Assembly (NCBI RefSeq): GCF_002699855.1 | Contig: NZ_LKBW01000046.1 | Location: 1 to 64,000 of the forward strand | Length of the DNA: 64,000 nt | Source: Pseudomonas amygdali | GTDB taxonomy: Bacteria; Pseudomonadota; Gammaproteobacteria; Pseudomonadales; Pseudomonadaceae | Reading direction: 5' to 3' | Shown here: positions 36,219-45,187 of the stretch, piece by piece | Layout: each line of letters begins with the position of its first letter | Position numbering within the stretch: the stretch's first letter is position 1 | Notes under the pieces: model-generated | What the model was told of the DNA's origin: nothing | Seen by the model: the letters and a program-made list of their open reading frames with translations, nothing else | Database searches by the model: none | Made by a program: the position numbers and the translations under genes

Positions 36219-37184
36219 TCAGCGACGTTTCAGTCGGTCGATGATCACCGCCAGCAACAGAATCGTACCGCGAATCACGTATTGGTAGAACGTATCGATA
36301 TTCTTCAGGTTCATCGCATTCTCGATGATCGCCAGAATCAGCACACCAGCGATTACATGGCGAATCATGCCGATGCCGCCGCTCAGCGAAACACCGCCCA
36401 GTACGCACGCCGAGATGATGGTCAGCTCGAAGCCCTGACCGATCATTGGCTGCCCCGAGGTCATACGCGAAGCCAGCACCACGCCAGCCAGTGCCCCGAC
36501 AAGCCCGTGAACCGCGAAGATGATGATCTTGGTGCGATCAACATGCACACCCGCCAGCAATGCAGCTTCCTGGTTGCCACCGATGGCCATGGTGTTGCGC
36601 CCGTAGGTGGTGTAGTTGAGCAACCAGCCGAAGAATATGAAGCAGGCGATGGTGATCAGGATCGGCACCGGCACGCCATATATCTGGCCATTGCCGAAGA
36701 TGAAGAAATCCTCGTTGGAGACGCCGACGGCCTTGCCGTTGGAGAAGATATACGCAAGGCCGCGCACGATCTGCATGGTCGCAAGGGTCGTGATCAGGGC
36801 ATTGATGCGCAGCTTGGCAATCACGATGCCATTGATCAGACCAACCACCAGCCCCAGCGCCAGCGCGGCGGAAACACCGAGAAACACGCTGTCGGTGTCG
36901 CGGATAACAATCCCGGCGATGACCCCGGAACAGGCCAGCACCGAACCGACCGAAAGGTCGAAGTGCCCGGACGCCAGACAAAAGAGCATGGTGCAGGCAG
37001 CAATGCCCACGGTGGAAATCGCAAGGCCTAGCCCCCGCATGTTCAGCGGTGACATGAAGTTGTCGATGAACACGGCGCACAGCAGGAAGATTCCCACGGC
37101 AGCCAGGAGCATCACCCAGTCATCGGCAAAACGACGCAGGTTCATGCCCTGACGGGGAGCCTGCAGGCTGGATTCGGTAGACAT
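36219..37184 (-). CDS. araH: L-arabinose ABC transporter permease AraH
   Basis: 321 residues from ATG 37184, chosen because GAGG lies a few bases upstream. It is a sugar permease with about ten membrane segments: MLFCLASGHFDLSVGSVLAC, LRINALITTLATMQIVRGLA, TTYGRNTMAIGGNQEAALLAG and ASRMTSGQPMIGQGFEL. These long stretches match enterobacterial AraH as I know it. Last gene of araFGH, 41 bases after araG, with a terminator downstream. Confidence 0.93.
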   Translation of the reverse strand: MSTESSLQAPRQGMNLRRFADDWVMLLAAVGIFLLCAVFIDNFMSPLNMRGLGLAISTVGIAACTMLFCLASGHFDLSVGSVLACSGVIAGIVIRDTDSVFLGVSAALALGLVVGLINGIVIAKLRINALITTLATMQIVRGLAYIFSNGKAVGVSNEDFFIFGNGQIYGVPVPILITIACFIFFGWLLNYTTYGRNTMAIGGNQEAALLAGVHVDRTKIIIFAVHGLVGALAGVVLASRMTSGQPMIGQGFELTIISACVLGGVSLSGGIGMIRHVIAGVLILAIIENAMNLKNIDTFYQYVIRGTILLLAVIIDRLKRR

Positions 37185-37225
37185 ATGCACCTCTTTATTG
37201 TTGTTCATGGTCAGGGGACCGGTTA

Positions 37226-38749
37226 TCAGCTGCGCGTGCGAGGCAGAGCCAATTGCAGGAGTCGCGATTCATCAGCCTCATCGCGGTTGAATTCACCAGT
37301 GATCGCGCCTTCGCTCATCACCAGAATGCGGTCGGAAATACCCATGACTTCCATCAGGTCACTGGACACCACAATGACCGCAATCCCGTCGGCGGCCAGG
37401 TTGTGAATGATCTCGTAGATCTCGGACTTGGCACCGACGTCAATCCCGCGGGTGGGCTCGTCCAGCAACAGGACCTTCATCGGCATCGACAGCCAGCGAC
37501 CGAGAATCGCCTTCTGCTGATTGCCGCCGGAGAGGAACATGATCTGTTGCTCGGGCGATGGTGTCTTGACGTTCATCGACTTGATCTGGCTGCGTGCGTT
37601 GTCGCGCTCCCAGCGGCCCTGAATCAGGCAGCCGAGATTCACATGCCGGGGCCGTGCACCGATGTTGATGTTCTCCGCGACGCTGGACAGCGGCACGATA
37701 CCTTCCTTCTTGCGGTCCTCCGGGCAGAGCAGAATGCCTGCTTCGATCGAATCGCGTGGGGACTTGAGCGTCAATGGCTTGCCGTCCAGCTGCAACGTGC
37801 CTGCCGTGCTGCGCGTCAACCCCGACAGCAGACGGAACAGCTCGGTACGCCCGGCGCCCACCAGCCCGAAGAAACCCAGCACTTCACCTTTCTCTACGGC
37901 AAAACTCACGGGTTCGTGCAGCCCCGGCCCCAGTAACCCGGTCACTCGCAGGCTAGGCCCTTGATGCTGGCGCGGACGATAATTGTAGATGTCCTGAATA
38001 TCCCGGCCCACCATGCAGGTCACCAGCCGGTCATGATCCAGATCAGCCATCTGCTCAAAGGTTTTTACAAAACGACCGTCCTTGAACACTGTTACGGCAT
38101 CACAGACACGGAAGATTTCTTCCATGCGATGAGACACGTAGAGAATCACCCGCCCCTCGTCGCGCAGCCGCACGATAATCGCCATCAACCGGTCAATTTC
38201 ACGTGCCGACAGGCTGCTGGTGGGTTCGTCAAAGGCGATGACGTGCGCATTGCGTGACATGGCCTTGGCGATCTCCACCAATTGCCGCTGGCCCAGTGAA
38301 AGATCACCCAGGCGAGTGCGCGGGTCGATTTCGTCAGCCAGGCCTTTGAGCAGCTCACCTGCCCGACAGTACATCGCACCGCGATTGATCAAACCAAAAC
38401 GATTGGGCATGTGCCCAAGCAGCAGGTTCTCGGCGACGGTCATTTCCGGCACCAGATGCAATTCCTGGTGAATCACCGCCACACCCGCCGCAATACTCTC
38501 GGCGGTGGATTTGAACTGGTAGCTCTGCTCACCGATCTGCAAGGTGCCGCTATTGGGCTGATAAGAGCCGCCGAGGATTTTCAGCAGCGTGGATTTACCG
38601 GCACCGTTCTCGCCCATCAAGGCGTGAACACTGCCGGGGCGCGCTTCGAAGCTGATGTCCGAAAGCGCCTTTACGCCGGGGAAGACCTTGCCGATGCCAT
38701 TGAAGCGCAAGGCACCGTTTATGGATGTTTGCTCGATAGCCTGTTGCAT
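37226..38749 (-). CDS. araG: L-arabinose ABC transporter ATPase AraG
   Basis: 507 residues with two ABC domains. First domain: Walker [10 protein letters not shown], signature [15 protein letters not shown], Walker [12 protein letters not shown]. Second domain: a degenerate Walker A (GLVGAGRTE), signature [15 protein letters not shown], Walker [17 protein letters not shown]. The degenerate second site is usual in sugar-type dual ATPases. The start at 38749 follows GAGGAGG. A perfect hairpin lies between araF and this gene. Confidence 0.93.
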   Translation of the reverse strand: MQQAIEQTSINGALRFNGIGKVFPGVKALSDISFEARPGSVHALMGENGAGKSTLLKILGGSYQPNSGTLQIGEQSYQFKSTAESIAAGVAVIHQELHLVPEMTVAENLLLGHMPNRFGLINRGAMYCRAGELLKGLADEIDPRTRLGDLSLGQRQLVEIAKAMSRNAHVIAFDEPTSSLSAREIDRLMAIIVRLRDEGRVILYVSHRMEEIFRVCDAVTVFKDGRFVKTFEQMADLDHDRLVTCMVGRDIQDIYNYRPRQHQGPSLRVTGLLGPGLHEPVSFAVEKGEVLGFFGLVGAGRTELFRLLSGLTRSTAGTLQLDGKPLTLKSPRDSIEAGILLCPEDRKKEGIVPLSSVAENINIGARPRHVNLGCLIQGRWERDNARSQIKSMNVKTPSPEQQIMFLSGGNQQKAILGRWLSMPMKVLLLDEPTRGIDVGAKSEIYEIIHNLAADGIAVIVVSSDLMEVMGISDRILVMSEGAITGEFNRDEADESRLLQLALPRTRS

Positions 38750-38771
38750 GAAACCAACCTCCTCGCACGTG

Positions 38772-38798
38772 TGAGGGGCCTGAAAATCAGGCCCCTCA
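38772..38798 (-). promoter_or_regulatory. Intercistronic hairpin between araF and araG
   Basis: Perfect 11-bp stem TGAGGGGCCTG / CAGGCCCCTCA with a 5-base loop, placed 6 bases beyond the araF stop. It lacks a T-run. Such structures often protect the upstream mRNA so that the binding protein is made in excess. Confidence 0.65.
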
Positions 38799-38804
38799 GT
38801 CAAC

Positions 38805-39818
38805 TCACTTCCACAGACCGATCTTGGTCAATACTTCCTGGAAGTTGGCGCGGGTGATCAGTGTCACATCGTCCATAGCGGTATATTTAGGCGGTTCAAC
38901 GCCCTCGGTGACCCACTTATACATATACAGCGCGGTGTTGTAGCCTTCCTTGTCCGGGCTTGGCAGCATGGAGCCAAAGAAGCCACTCTCTTTTTTCTTC
39001 AGCTCATCAATGGCATCGGTGCCGTTGATGCCGATCCCGATAACGTTTTTCGCGCTGAAACCATTGCTCGCCGTCGCGCGTACGCCCCCCAGAACAGTGT
39101 TGTCGTTCATGCCGCCGATGATCAGGTTTTTCGCATCGCCAGGCAGTTTTGGCAGCGCAGAGTTGGTGGCGTCCATGCTGCCTGGTACATCAAGAGTTTT
39201 CTGCGCGGTGAACAGGATGTGGTCTTTCGGCAAACCGGCCTCTTCTAGCGCCTTCACCGAACCGTCAGTGCGTTTCTTACCGGTGTCCAGCTCGTTGTAA
39301 GTGTTGATGATCGCGTAGGTGCCTTTCCACCCGCCCTCATCCCACTTGCGGTTCTTCGCTTCGGTGGCCATCGCGGCACCTTGCTTCTGGCCCACTTCAA
39401 AGGCTGCCATGCCCAGATATGGCACGTCCTCCATGAAGTTGCCTTTGGCGTCGACAAAACGATCGTCCACGGCCATGACTTTCAAACCGAGCGCCTTGGC
39501 CTTGGCCACGATTGCAGGGCCCAGAGAGACATCAGGCGGGCAGATCACAAAGCCCTTGGCACCGTTGGCGGCCAGGCTGTCGATAGCGGAAAGGGTCTTT
39601 TCACCATCTGGCACGGCAATCTTGAGCACGGTAAAACCATGCTCCTTGCCTGCCTTTTCAGCAAACGCCCATTCGGTCTGGAACCATGGCTCTTCAGCCT
39701 GTTTGACCAGAAAGCCGATTTTGACTTCATCAGCAGCGGAGGTGATGCCACTCATGCCCAGAATGGCGGTGGTGACGGCGGCACAGCACAGGGAACGAAT
39801 CCCGTGACGACTCAACAT
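38805..39818 (-). CDS. araF: L-arabinose-binding periplasmic protein AraF
   Basis: 337 residues with a signal peptide ending ITSAAD and a type I periplasmic-binding fold: [68 protein letters not shown] and [15 protein letters not shown]. These motifs match AraF of enterobacteria rather than general ribose-binding proteins. AAGGAG precedes the ATG. First gene of araFGH. An AAATAGT motif lies 83 bases upstream of the start. Confidence 0.93.
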   Translation of the reverse strand: MLSRHGIRSLCCAAVTTAILGMSGITSAADEVKIGFLVKQAEEPWFQTEWAFAEKAGKEHGFTVLKIAVPDGEKTLSAIDSLAANGAKGFVICPPDVSLGPAIVAKAKALGLKVMAVDDRFVDAKGNFMEDVPYLGMAAFEVGQKQGAAMATEAKNRKWDEGGWKGTYAIINTYNELDTGKKRTDGSVKALEEAGLPKDHILFTAQKTLDVPGSMDATNSALPKLPGDAKNLIIGGMNDNTVLGGVRATASNGFSAKNVIGIGINGTDAIDELKKKESGFFGSMLPSPDKEGYNTALYMYKWVTEGVEPPKYTAMDDVTLITRANFQEVLTKIGLWK

Positions 39819-39900
39819 AGCTAACTCCTTATTTTTATTGAATAGCTACAGCGTTCAGCGAGGTGGCGGTTGCAAACGCGGAGGCGTCCGAGAACCGATT

Positions 39901-39915
39901 AAATAGTCATACCAT
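39901..39915. promoter_or_regulatory. Operator-like motif upstream of araF
   Basis: AAATAGTCATACCAT. It is a close match to the two motifs at 41013-41027 and 41086-41100 upstream of the lactonase and epimerase genes, which suggests a common regulator, perhaps of the GntR type. Confidence 0.55.
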
Positions 39916-40003
39916 ATAATGAATGACCGCTATGTAACCGAATGTCACTCCTGCATTTCCCACCGCGACGCCGCCGCAGAAAAGGCGACGGCGCGGCATT
40001 TTT

Positions 40004-40876
40004 TCAACCGCTGAAGCGCTGACACAGCGTTCCTTTGACGCCGACATGCGCCATCAGCACCGCGCCATCGAACCGTCCATGAGCATCGGCAGGCGCTGCA
40101 CTGGTGACATACAGTGTCTCAAGGTCAGGACCACCGAACACACAACTGGTGGGATGGCTGACGGGCAGCTCGATGACCCGGTCGACACTGCCGTCGGGGG
40201 CAAAGCGGATCAGGCAACTGCCTCCCCAGCGCGCGTTCCATACATAACCTTCGGCATCCATTGCCGAGCCGTCGGGCGAACCCTGGCCCTGCTCGGCCGC
40301 CCATACCTGACGTGGTCCCAGCGAGCCATCTTCCTGCACAGGGTATTGGTAGATCACTTCGTCCAGCGTATCGGCGCTGTACAGCACGCTGCCGTCGATA
40401 TTCCACAGCAGGGTATTGACGATGCCCTGCCCGTCCAGCAAACGCGTCACGCGGGCGTCGGATTCAACCCGGAACAGCCCGCCCGAACGACGGACCAAAG
40501 GTACGTCTTCGCCTTCGGCATCGATATTGTTTTGCATGCTGCCCAGCCACAGGCGGCCACGCGCGTCACAACGGGCCTCATTGGCGCGATTGCCAGGGGT
40601 CGGGTCTGCGACGCAAAACAACGCCAGTGAAGTTTTTTCGGATGTGAGGTCCAGGCGATACACGCCGCTGGCCAGAGTCACCAGTGCGTCGCCCTGCTCG
40701 GTCGGTATAAACGCAGACACCGGCTCGGGCATGCGCCATTGGCGATACTCCCCGGCAACCAGCCGACAAGCCAGAAAACCGGCAATGTCGACCCAGTACA
40801 AGGCCTGCTCTGCGGCATCCCAGAAGGAGCCCTCGGCAAGCTTGAAACGGTGCTCGGAAACGGGCAGCCAGTTCAT
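40004..40876 (-). CDS. SMP-30/gluconolactonase-family sugar lactonase, probably L-arabinolactonase
   Basis: 290 residues, SMP-30 beta-propeller: EGSFWDAAEQALYWVDI at the N-terminus (metal-binding Glu), RANEARCDARGRLWLGSM, then SPDGSAMDAEGYVWNARWGG and LPVSHPTSCVFGGPDLETLYV. These carry the conserved Glu, Asn and Asp metal ligands of the family. Beside araFGH and an aldose epimerase, hydrolysis of L-arabinono-lactone in the oxidative arabinose pathway is the likely reaction. It is read leftward like araFGH but has its own upstream motif. Confidence 0.85.
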   Translation of the reverse strand: MNWLPVSEHRFKLAEGSFWDAAEQALYWVDIAGFLACRLVAGEYRQWRMPEPVSAFIPTEQGDALVTLASGVYRLDLTSEKTSLALFCVADPTPGNRANEARCDARGRLWLGSMQNNIDAEGEDVPLVRRSGGLFRVESDARVTRLLDGQGIVNTLLWNIDGSVLYSADTLDEVIYQYPVQEDGSLGPRQVWAAEQGQGSPDGSAMDAEGYVWNARWGGSCLIRFAPDGSVDRVIELPVSHPTSCVFGGPDLETLYVTSAAPADAHGRFDGAVLMAHVGVKGTLCQRFSG

Positions 40877-41012
40877 GAAAAATGTCCTTTGTTATTGTTG
40901 TAAAGGCACTTTTTGGATGTTTGCGTCGCAGTCTTGTCCAACCTGCGTGCCCAGTCGACCTGTTTCGCAGGCATCCAGCGGATCGACCGGCTTCAGTGAA
41001 GCTGGCACTACT

Positions 41013-41027
41013 AAATAGTATTACAAT
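41013..41027. promoter_or_regulatory. Operator-like motif between lactonase and epimerase genes, copy 1
   Basis: AAATAGTATTACAAT, the same pattern as the araF site. It is 137 bases upstream of the lactonase start and about 98 bases upstream of the epimerase start. Confidence 0.5.
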
Positions 41028-41085
41028 TTATTTTTCAAGTGGCATTTTATAGGCTATAAATCCATGCATCGGCTTTAATCCGATC

Positions 41086-41100
41086 AAATAGTCTTACCAA
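41086..41100. promoter_or_regulatory. Operator-like motif upstream of the epimerase gene, copy 2
   Basis: AAATAGTCTTACCAA, 13 of 15 bases the same as the araF site. It ends 24 bases before the epimerase start. Confidence 0.55.
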
Positions 41101-41124
41101 TAACAATAAAAGCAGGCAGATCAG

Positions 41125-42273
41125 ATGAAAACACATGCTCTCCTCAGCACCCTTGGACTGTCCTTGATGATCAGCACCTTGACTGCACAGGCCGCGGCAC
41201 TCTCCAGCGAGCACAGCACTTTCGGCCAACTGCCCGACGGCACTGCCGTCGAGAAATTCACCCTGCGCAACAGTCACGGCGTGCAGGCCAGCATCATCAC
41301 CTACGGCGCGACGCTGCAATCGCTGCTGGTGCCTGACAAGGCCGGAAAGGTCGAGGATATCGTCCTGGGCTTCGACGATGTTCAGGGCTACCAAGACAAC
41401 GGCACGGTTTATTTCGGCGCGACCATCGGCCGATTCGGCAACCGCCTGGCAGGCGGAAAGTTCAGCCTGGATGGCAAGACCTACCAGGTCCCGCTCAACG
41501 ACAAGACCAATGCCCTGCACGGCGGCACTCAGGGTTTTGACAAACGACTCTGGAAGGCAGAAGAAACCAAGACCGGTGATTCGGTCGGCGTGAAGCTGAC
41601 CTACGTGTCGCCGGATGGCGAGATGGGCTTTCCGGGCACATTGAAAACTGAAGTCACTTACAGCCTGAATGAGAAAAACGAGCTGAAGATTGACTACCGC
41701 GCCACCACTGACAAGCCGACAGTGCTGAACCTGACCAACCACAGCTATTTCAACCTGGCGGGTGCAGGCAGTGGTGATGTACTCAAACAGGTCGCCACCC
41801 TGCACGCTTCGCACTACACACCGGTCAACGACAAGCTGATCCCGACCGGCGAACTGCCTGCCGTCGCTGGCACGCCGATGGACTTCCTCAAGCCCACCGC
41901 GTTCGGCAAGCACATAAAGGATGATCACCAGCAGTTGAAATATGCCGAACCCAAACAAGGCGGTTTTGATTTCAACTGGGTACTCGACACTAAGGGTGAT
42001 GTGAAGAAACTGGCCGCCGAGGTCAGCGACCCGCAATCAGGCCGCAGGCTGCAGCTGTTCACCACAGAGCCAGGCGTACAGCTGTATACCGGCAACTTCC
42101 TGGATGGCAGCATTCATGGCAAGGCGGGCAAGGTCTACCCGCACTGGGGTGCCTTTACCCTGGAGACCCAGCACTATCCTGATGCGCCCAATCAGCCGAA
42201 ATTCCCCAGCACACGACTGGACCCAGGCAAAGCCTACACCCAGACCACCGTGTTCAAGTTTCTCAATAACTAG
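41125..42273 (+). CDS. galM: Exported aldose 1-epimerase (mutarotase)
   Basis: 382 residues with a signal peptide (LLSTLGLSLMISTLTAQAAA). It is a GalM-type epimerase that interconverts alpha and beta anomers: FGATIGRFGNRLAGGKFSLD, LHGGTQGFDKRLW (catalytic His), LNLTNHSYFNLAGAGSGDVL (second His) and the Glu in GAFTLETQHYPDAPN. The export signal means it acts in the periplasm, before uptake by AraFGH. It is divergent from the lactonase gene, and the two share operator-like motifs. Confidence 0.92.
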   Translation: MKTHALLSTLGLSLMISTLTAQAAALSSEHSTFGQLPDGTAVEKFTLRNSHGVQASIITYGATLQSLLVPDKAGKVEDIVLGFDDVQGYQDNGTVYFGATIGRFGNRLAGGKFSLDGKTYQVPLNDKTNALHGGTQGFDKRLWKAEETKTGDSVGVKLTYVSPDGEMGFPGTLKTEVTYSLNEKNELKIDYRATTDKPTVLNLTNHSYFNLAGAGSGDVLKQVATLHASHYTPVNDKLIPTGELPAVAGTPMDFLKPTAFGKHIKDDHQQLKYAEPKQGGFDFNWVLDTKGDVKKLAAEVSDPQSGRRLQLFTTEPGVQLYTGNFLDGSIHGKAGKVYPHWGAFTLETQHYPDAPNQPKFPSTRLDPGKAYTQTTVFKFLNN

Positions 42274-42282
42274 GGACGTTGA

Positions 42283-42318
42283 AGTCGCCCAGCCCCTGAA
42301 ACCCAGGGGCTGGCGACT
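42283..42318. terminator. Hairpin between convergent epimerase and zinc-transport genes
   Basis: Strong stem AGTCGCCCAGCCCCTG / CAGGGGCTGGCGACT (one bulge), 10 bases past the epimerase stop. No clear T-run follows on either strand, so termination is likely but not certain. Confidence 0.5.
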
Positions 42319-42325
42319 CTCGAGG

Positions 42326-43222
42326 TTACTGATTGCGCTTCATTGCCGCAGTCAAGGTATCGACGTTGTAACGGAACATCTTCGCGTAGGTTGACGCAGG
42401 GCCGTCGGCTGGCGACAAGGCTTCGACATACAGCTCACCGCCTGGCTGGGCACCACTGGCTTCGGCAATCTGCTTGACCAGACGCGGGTCGCTGGAGTTT
42501 TCGAAGAAGTAGGCACTGACATGCTCGGCCTTGATCTGACGAATCAGTTTCGAGACATCAGCTGCCGACGCTTCCGATTCGGTAGACAAGCCCAACGGTG
42601 ACAGGAAAGTCACGCCATAAGCATCTCCAAAGTAGCCGAACGCATCATGAGAAGTGAGGATCTTGCGCTTGGCGGCCGGAATCGAATGAATCTGATCGCG
42701 GGCGTAAATGTCCAGTTGTTGCAGCTCGACGATGTAGCGATCGCCATTGGCTTGATACTCGCTTGCTCCTTCCGGGTCGGCTTTCTTCAGCGCGGCGATA
42801 ATGTTACGCACATAAATCACCCCGTTGGCGGCGCTGTTCCAGGCGTGCGGGTCGACAATACGCTTGCCATCTTCGTCCATGCTGCGGGTCTTGATCCCTT
42901 CAGAGAGCACTACCGGCTTGCCCTTGTAGCCCGACGCTTTGATGAGACGATCCATCCAGCCTTCCAGATGCAGGCCACTGACAAACGCCAGGTCGGCATT
43001 TTTCAATGCCTGAGCATCACTTGGCGTTGGCTCGTAGACATGCGGGTCGCCGTTCGGGCCGATCAGGGACTTTACGTGAACACGGTCGCCGCCGACCGTA
43101 CTGACCATGTCCGCGATGACCGTGAACGACGCAACGGCTTCCAGCGGTTTGGCCTGGGCCAGACTGGCGAACGCAGACAGCGCCAGTGCAGCTATGGAAC
43201 TCAATACCATCAATCGTTTCAT
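42326..43222 (-). CDS. Zinc/manganese-type ABC transporter substrate-binding protein
   Basis: 298 residues with a signal peptide ending ASLAQAK. Cluster A-I metal-binding fold with ligands in GDPHVYEPT, IVDPHAWNS and LTSHDAFGYF plus an acidic residue in ENSSDPRL: three His and one Glu/Asp. It lacks the His-rich loop of classical ZnuA and so is closer to AztC/TroA-type proteins. It follows the permease gene by 11 bases. A Zur-like palindrome upstream of the operon points to zinc. Confidence 0.87.
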   Translation of the reverse strand: MKRLMVLSSIAALALSAFASLAQAKPLEAVASFTVIADMVSTVGGDRVHVKSLIGPNGDPHVYEPTPSDAQALKNADLAFVSGLHLEGWMDRLIKASGYKGKPVVLSEGIKTRSMDEDGKRIVDPHAWNSAANGVIYVRNIIAALKKADPEGASEYQANGDRYIVELQQLDIYARDQIHSIPAAKRKILTSHDAFGYFGDAYGVTFLSPLGLSTESEASAADVSKLIRQIKAEHVSAYFFENSSDPRLVKQIAEASGAQPGGELYVEALSPADGPASTYAKMFRYNVDTLTAAMKRNQ

Positions 43223-43233
43223 GACGTACCTTT

Positions 43234-44103
43234 TCAGTTAGCCAGGTGAGGTTTGGGAAACAGTCGGCGCACGATTCCCGTGCGCCCGAACAACAGGGAA
43301 AGACCGTAGAACGCACTGGCGGTAAGCACGATGGCCGGGCCCGAGGCGACGCCAAGGTGGTAGGAAACGATCAGGCCGATCAGGCCTGACAAGGTCGCCA
43401 GCAGTGTCGAAATCACCATCAGGCCACTCAGCGAGTTGGTCCAGAAACGTGCCGCGGTTGCCGGCAGCATCATCATGCCCACGGCCATCAAGGTGCCCAG
43501 CGCCTGAAAACCTGCGACCAGGTTCAGCACCACCAGCAACAGAAACAACACGTGGTACAGCGAGCCGCGCCCGCCGACCGCACGCAGGAAGCCCGGATCG
43601 AAGCATTCCAACACCAGTGGGCGATAGATCACCGCCAACAGAATCAGCGTGAAGGAAGCAATGCTGCCGACCATATAGATAGCCGTGTCATCAATGGCCA
43701 GAATGGTGCCGAACAGCACATGCAGCAGGTCGACACTGGAGCCATGCAGCGAAACGATCAGCACCCCGGCCGCCAGAGAGGTCAGGTAAAAGCTGGCAAA
43801 ACTGGCGTCTTCACGCAGCGAGGTCAGTCGGCTCACCAGCCCTGACAGCAAAGCCACTGCCAGCCCGGCGATCAGCCCGCCGAAGCCCATCGCGGGCAAC
43901 GACAGACCGGCGACCATGAAGCCCACCGCCGCGCCGGGAAGCACCGCATGGCTCATGGCATCGCCCACCAGACTCATACGGCGCAGCATCAACAGCACGC
44001 CCACCGGCCCGGAACCAATCCCCAGTGCCAGACATGCCACCAGCGCGCGGCGCATGAAGCCGAATTCGATAAAGGGCTCGACGACCAGGCTATAGAGCAT
44101 CAT
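43234..44103 (-). CDS. Zinc-type ABC transporter permease
   Basis: 289 residues with about eight membrane segments (ZnuB/TroC family): RALVACLALGIGSGPVGVLLM, LRRMSLVGDAMSHAVLPGAAV, and ALGTLMAVGMMMLPAATARFW. Overlaps the ATPase gene by 4 bases. Confidence 0.9.
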   Translation of the reverse strand: MMLYSLVVEPFIEFGFMRRALVACLALGIGSGPVGVLLMLRRMSLVGDAMSHAVLPGAAVGFMVAGLSLPAMGFGGLIAGLAVALLSGLVSRLTSLREDASFASFYLTSLAAGVLIVSLHGSSVDLLHVLFGTILAIDDTAIYMVGSIASFTLILLAVIYRPLVLECFDPGFLRAVGGRGSLYHVLFLLLVVLNLVAGFQALGTLMAVGMMMLPATAARFWTNSLSGLMVISTLLATLSGLIGLIVSYHLGVASGPAIVLTASAFYGLSLLFGRTGIVRRLFPKPHLAN

Positions 44104-44849
44104 GAGCGCTCGTCCTCGCTATCGCACAGCAAGGCGTCTGGGCTCCAGTACTCGGCCATGTTGCGCGCCTTGCGCAGGTTGGCGGCGCTGAGCACTTGCG
44201 AGGTTTCGCCCCAGGCAATGGCTTCACGGGCCATCAGCAGGGTTTGCGGAAAGTGCTGACGAACCTGTTCGATATCGTGCAGGACCGCGATCACTGTGCG
44301 CCCCTGCCCATGCCAGGCGCGCACCAGCTCCAGCAGATCACGGGTGGTGCGTGCGTCGATGGCGGTAAATGGCTCGTCGAGCAGAATCACAGAAGCATCC
44401 TGCAGCAGCAATCGGGCAAACAGCACCCGCTGGAACTGGCCGGACGACAACGAACCGACGCTGCGCCCTTCAAAACCCTCCAGGCCGACCGTGCTCAGCG
44501 CTTCCCCGGTTAATCGCGCATGATTGCGTGTCAGGCTGCGAAACGGCCCGATGCTGTGCCAGGCCCCCATCGAAACGGTATCGGCGACGCTCAGCGGAAA
44601 ACTGCGATCGATTTCTGCGGCCTGGGGCAGGTAGCCGATCGTGCGGGTCGCCAGGCGGCCACGGTCAACGCGCCCCTGCGCAGGCTTCATGGTGCCGGCG
44701 ATGGCCTTGATCAAGGTCGATTTACCCGCCCCGTTCGGCCCGACGATGGCCGTCAGGCTGCCCGCCTCGAACCGCCCGCTGATGTGGTGCACCGCCGGGC
44801 GGCGCTCATAGGCCACAGTAAGGTTTTCCAGAGCAATGGCTGCACTCAT
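44100..44849 (-). CDS. Zinc-type ABC transporter ATPase
   Basis: 249 residues. Walker A GPNGAGKST, signature LSSGQFQRVLFARLL, Walker B VILLDEPFTAID, and the switch His in VIAVLHDIEQV. ZnuC/AztA family. It is coupled to the small upstream gene by an ATGA overlap and to the permease by a 4-base overlap. Confidence 0.92.
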   Translation of the reverse strand: MSAAIALENLTVAYERRPAVHHISGRFEAGSLTAIVGPNGAGKSTLIKAIAGTMKPAQGRVDRGRLATRTIGYLPQAAEIDRSFPLSVADTVSMGAWHSIGPFRSLTRNHARLTGEALSTVGLEGFEGRSVGSLSSGQFQRVLFARLLLQDASVILLDEPFTAIDARTTRDLLELVRAWHGQGRTVIAVLHDIEQVRQHFPQTLLMAREAIAWGETSQVLSAANLRKARNMAEYWSPDALLCDSEDERS

Positions 44850-44974
44850 GGAATGGCCACCGACCAGCCGATGGCCAGCCAGAGCAATATCAGCACCGCA
44901 AGAGAAAACAGGACCCGCTTCCAGGCCGATTGGGCCAGCACGGAGCCTGCTATCGAGGCAAAAGGAGTTTTCAC
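44846..44974 (-). CDS. Small membrane protein at the head of the zinc-transport operon
   Basis: 42 residues from GTG 44974. Residues about 18-38 are one hydrophobic segment (VLFSLAVLILLWLAIGWSVA). The stop overlaps the ATPase start (ATGA), which argues for real translation. The ribosome site is weak (AGG about 12 bases upstream) and the start is GTG. No family is recognised; it could be an accessory subunit of the transporter or a coupling leader. Confidence 0.5.
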   Translation of the reverse strand: MKTPFASIAGSVLAQSAWKRVLFSLAVLILLWLAIGWSVAIP

Positions 44975-45024
44975 GCGAAAGTAACCTGCAACTATTTGTT
45001 ACAGTATTACATACCGATCGCGCA

Positions 45025-45043
45025 AATGTTATTAAATAACATT
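45025..45043. promoter_or_regulatory. Zur-box-like palindrome
   Basis: AATGTTATTAAATAACATT: perfect 8-bp arms around TAA. It resembles the Zur consensus (ATGTTATA/TATAACAT) of proteobacteria and lies about 51 bases upstream of the small membrane-protein start, where a repressor would block the promoter. Confidence 0.7.
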
Positions 45044-45157
45044 CATCATTGAGTGCGCCCGTCCAGACAAGACTTCACTCTCGCTGAAAATCGTTAACCC
45101 ATAGCGATACGTACAGGCCCGCTGTACGGTACTTGTCGAGCTGCACCCGACCCTATA

Positions 45158-45173
45158 CTGTACATACAAACAG
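45158..45173. promoter_or_regulatory. LexA (SOS) box
   Basis: CTGTACATACAAACAG: CTG, 10 bases, CAG, with the CTGT/ACAG ends of the gamma-proteobacterial LexA consensus. It ends 14 bases before the ATG of the radical-SAM gene. Confidence 0.8.
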
Positions 45174-45187
45174 TAAAGGGGTACTTC

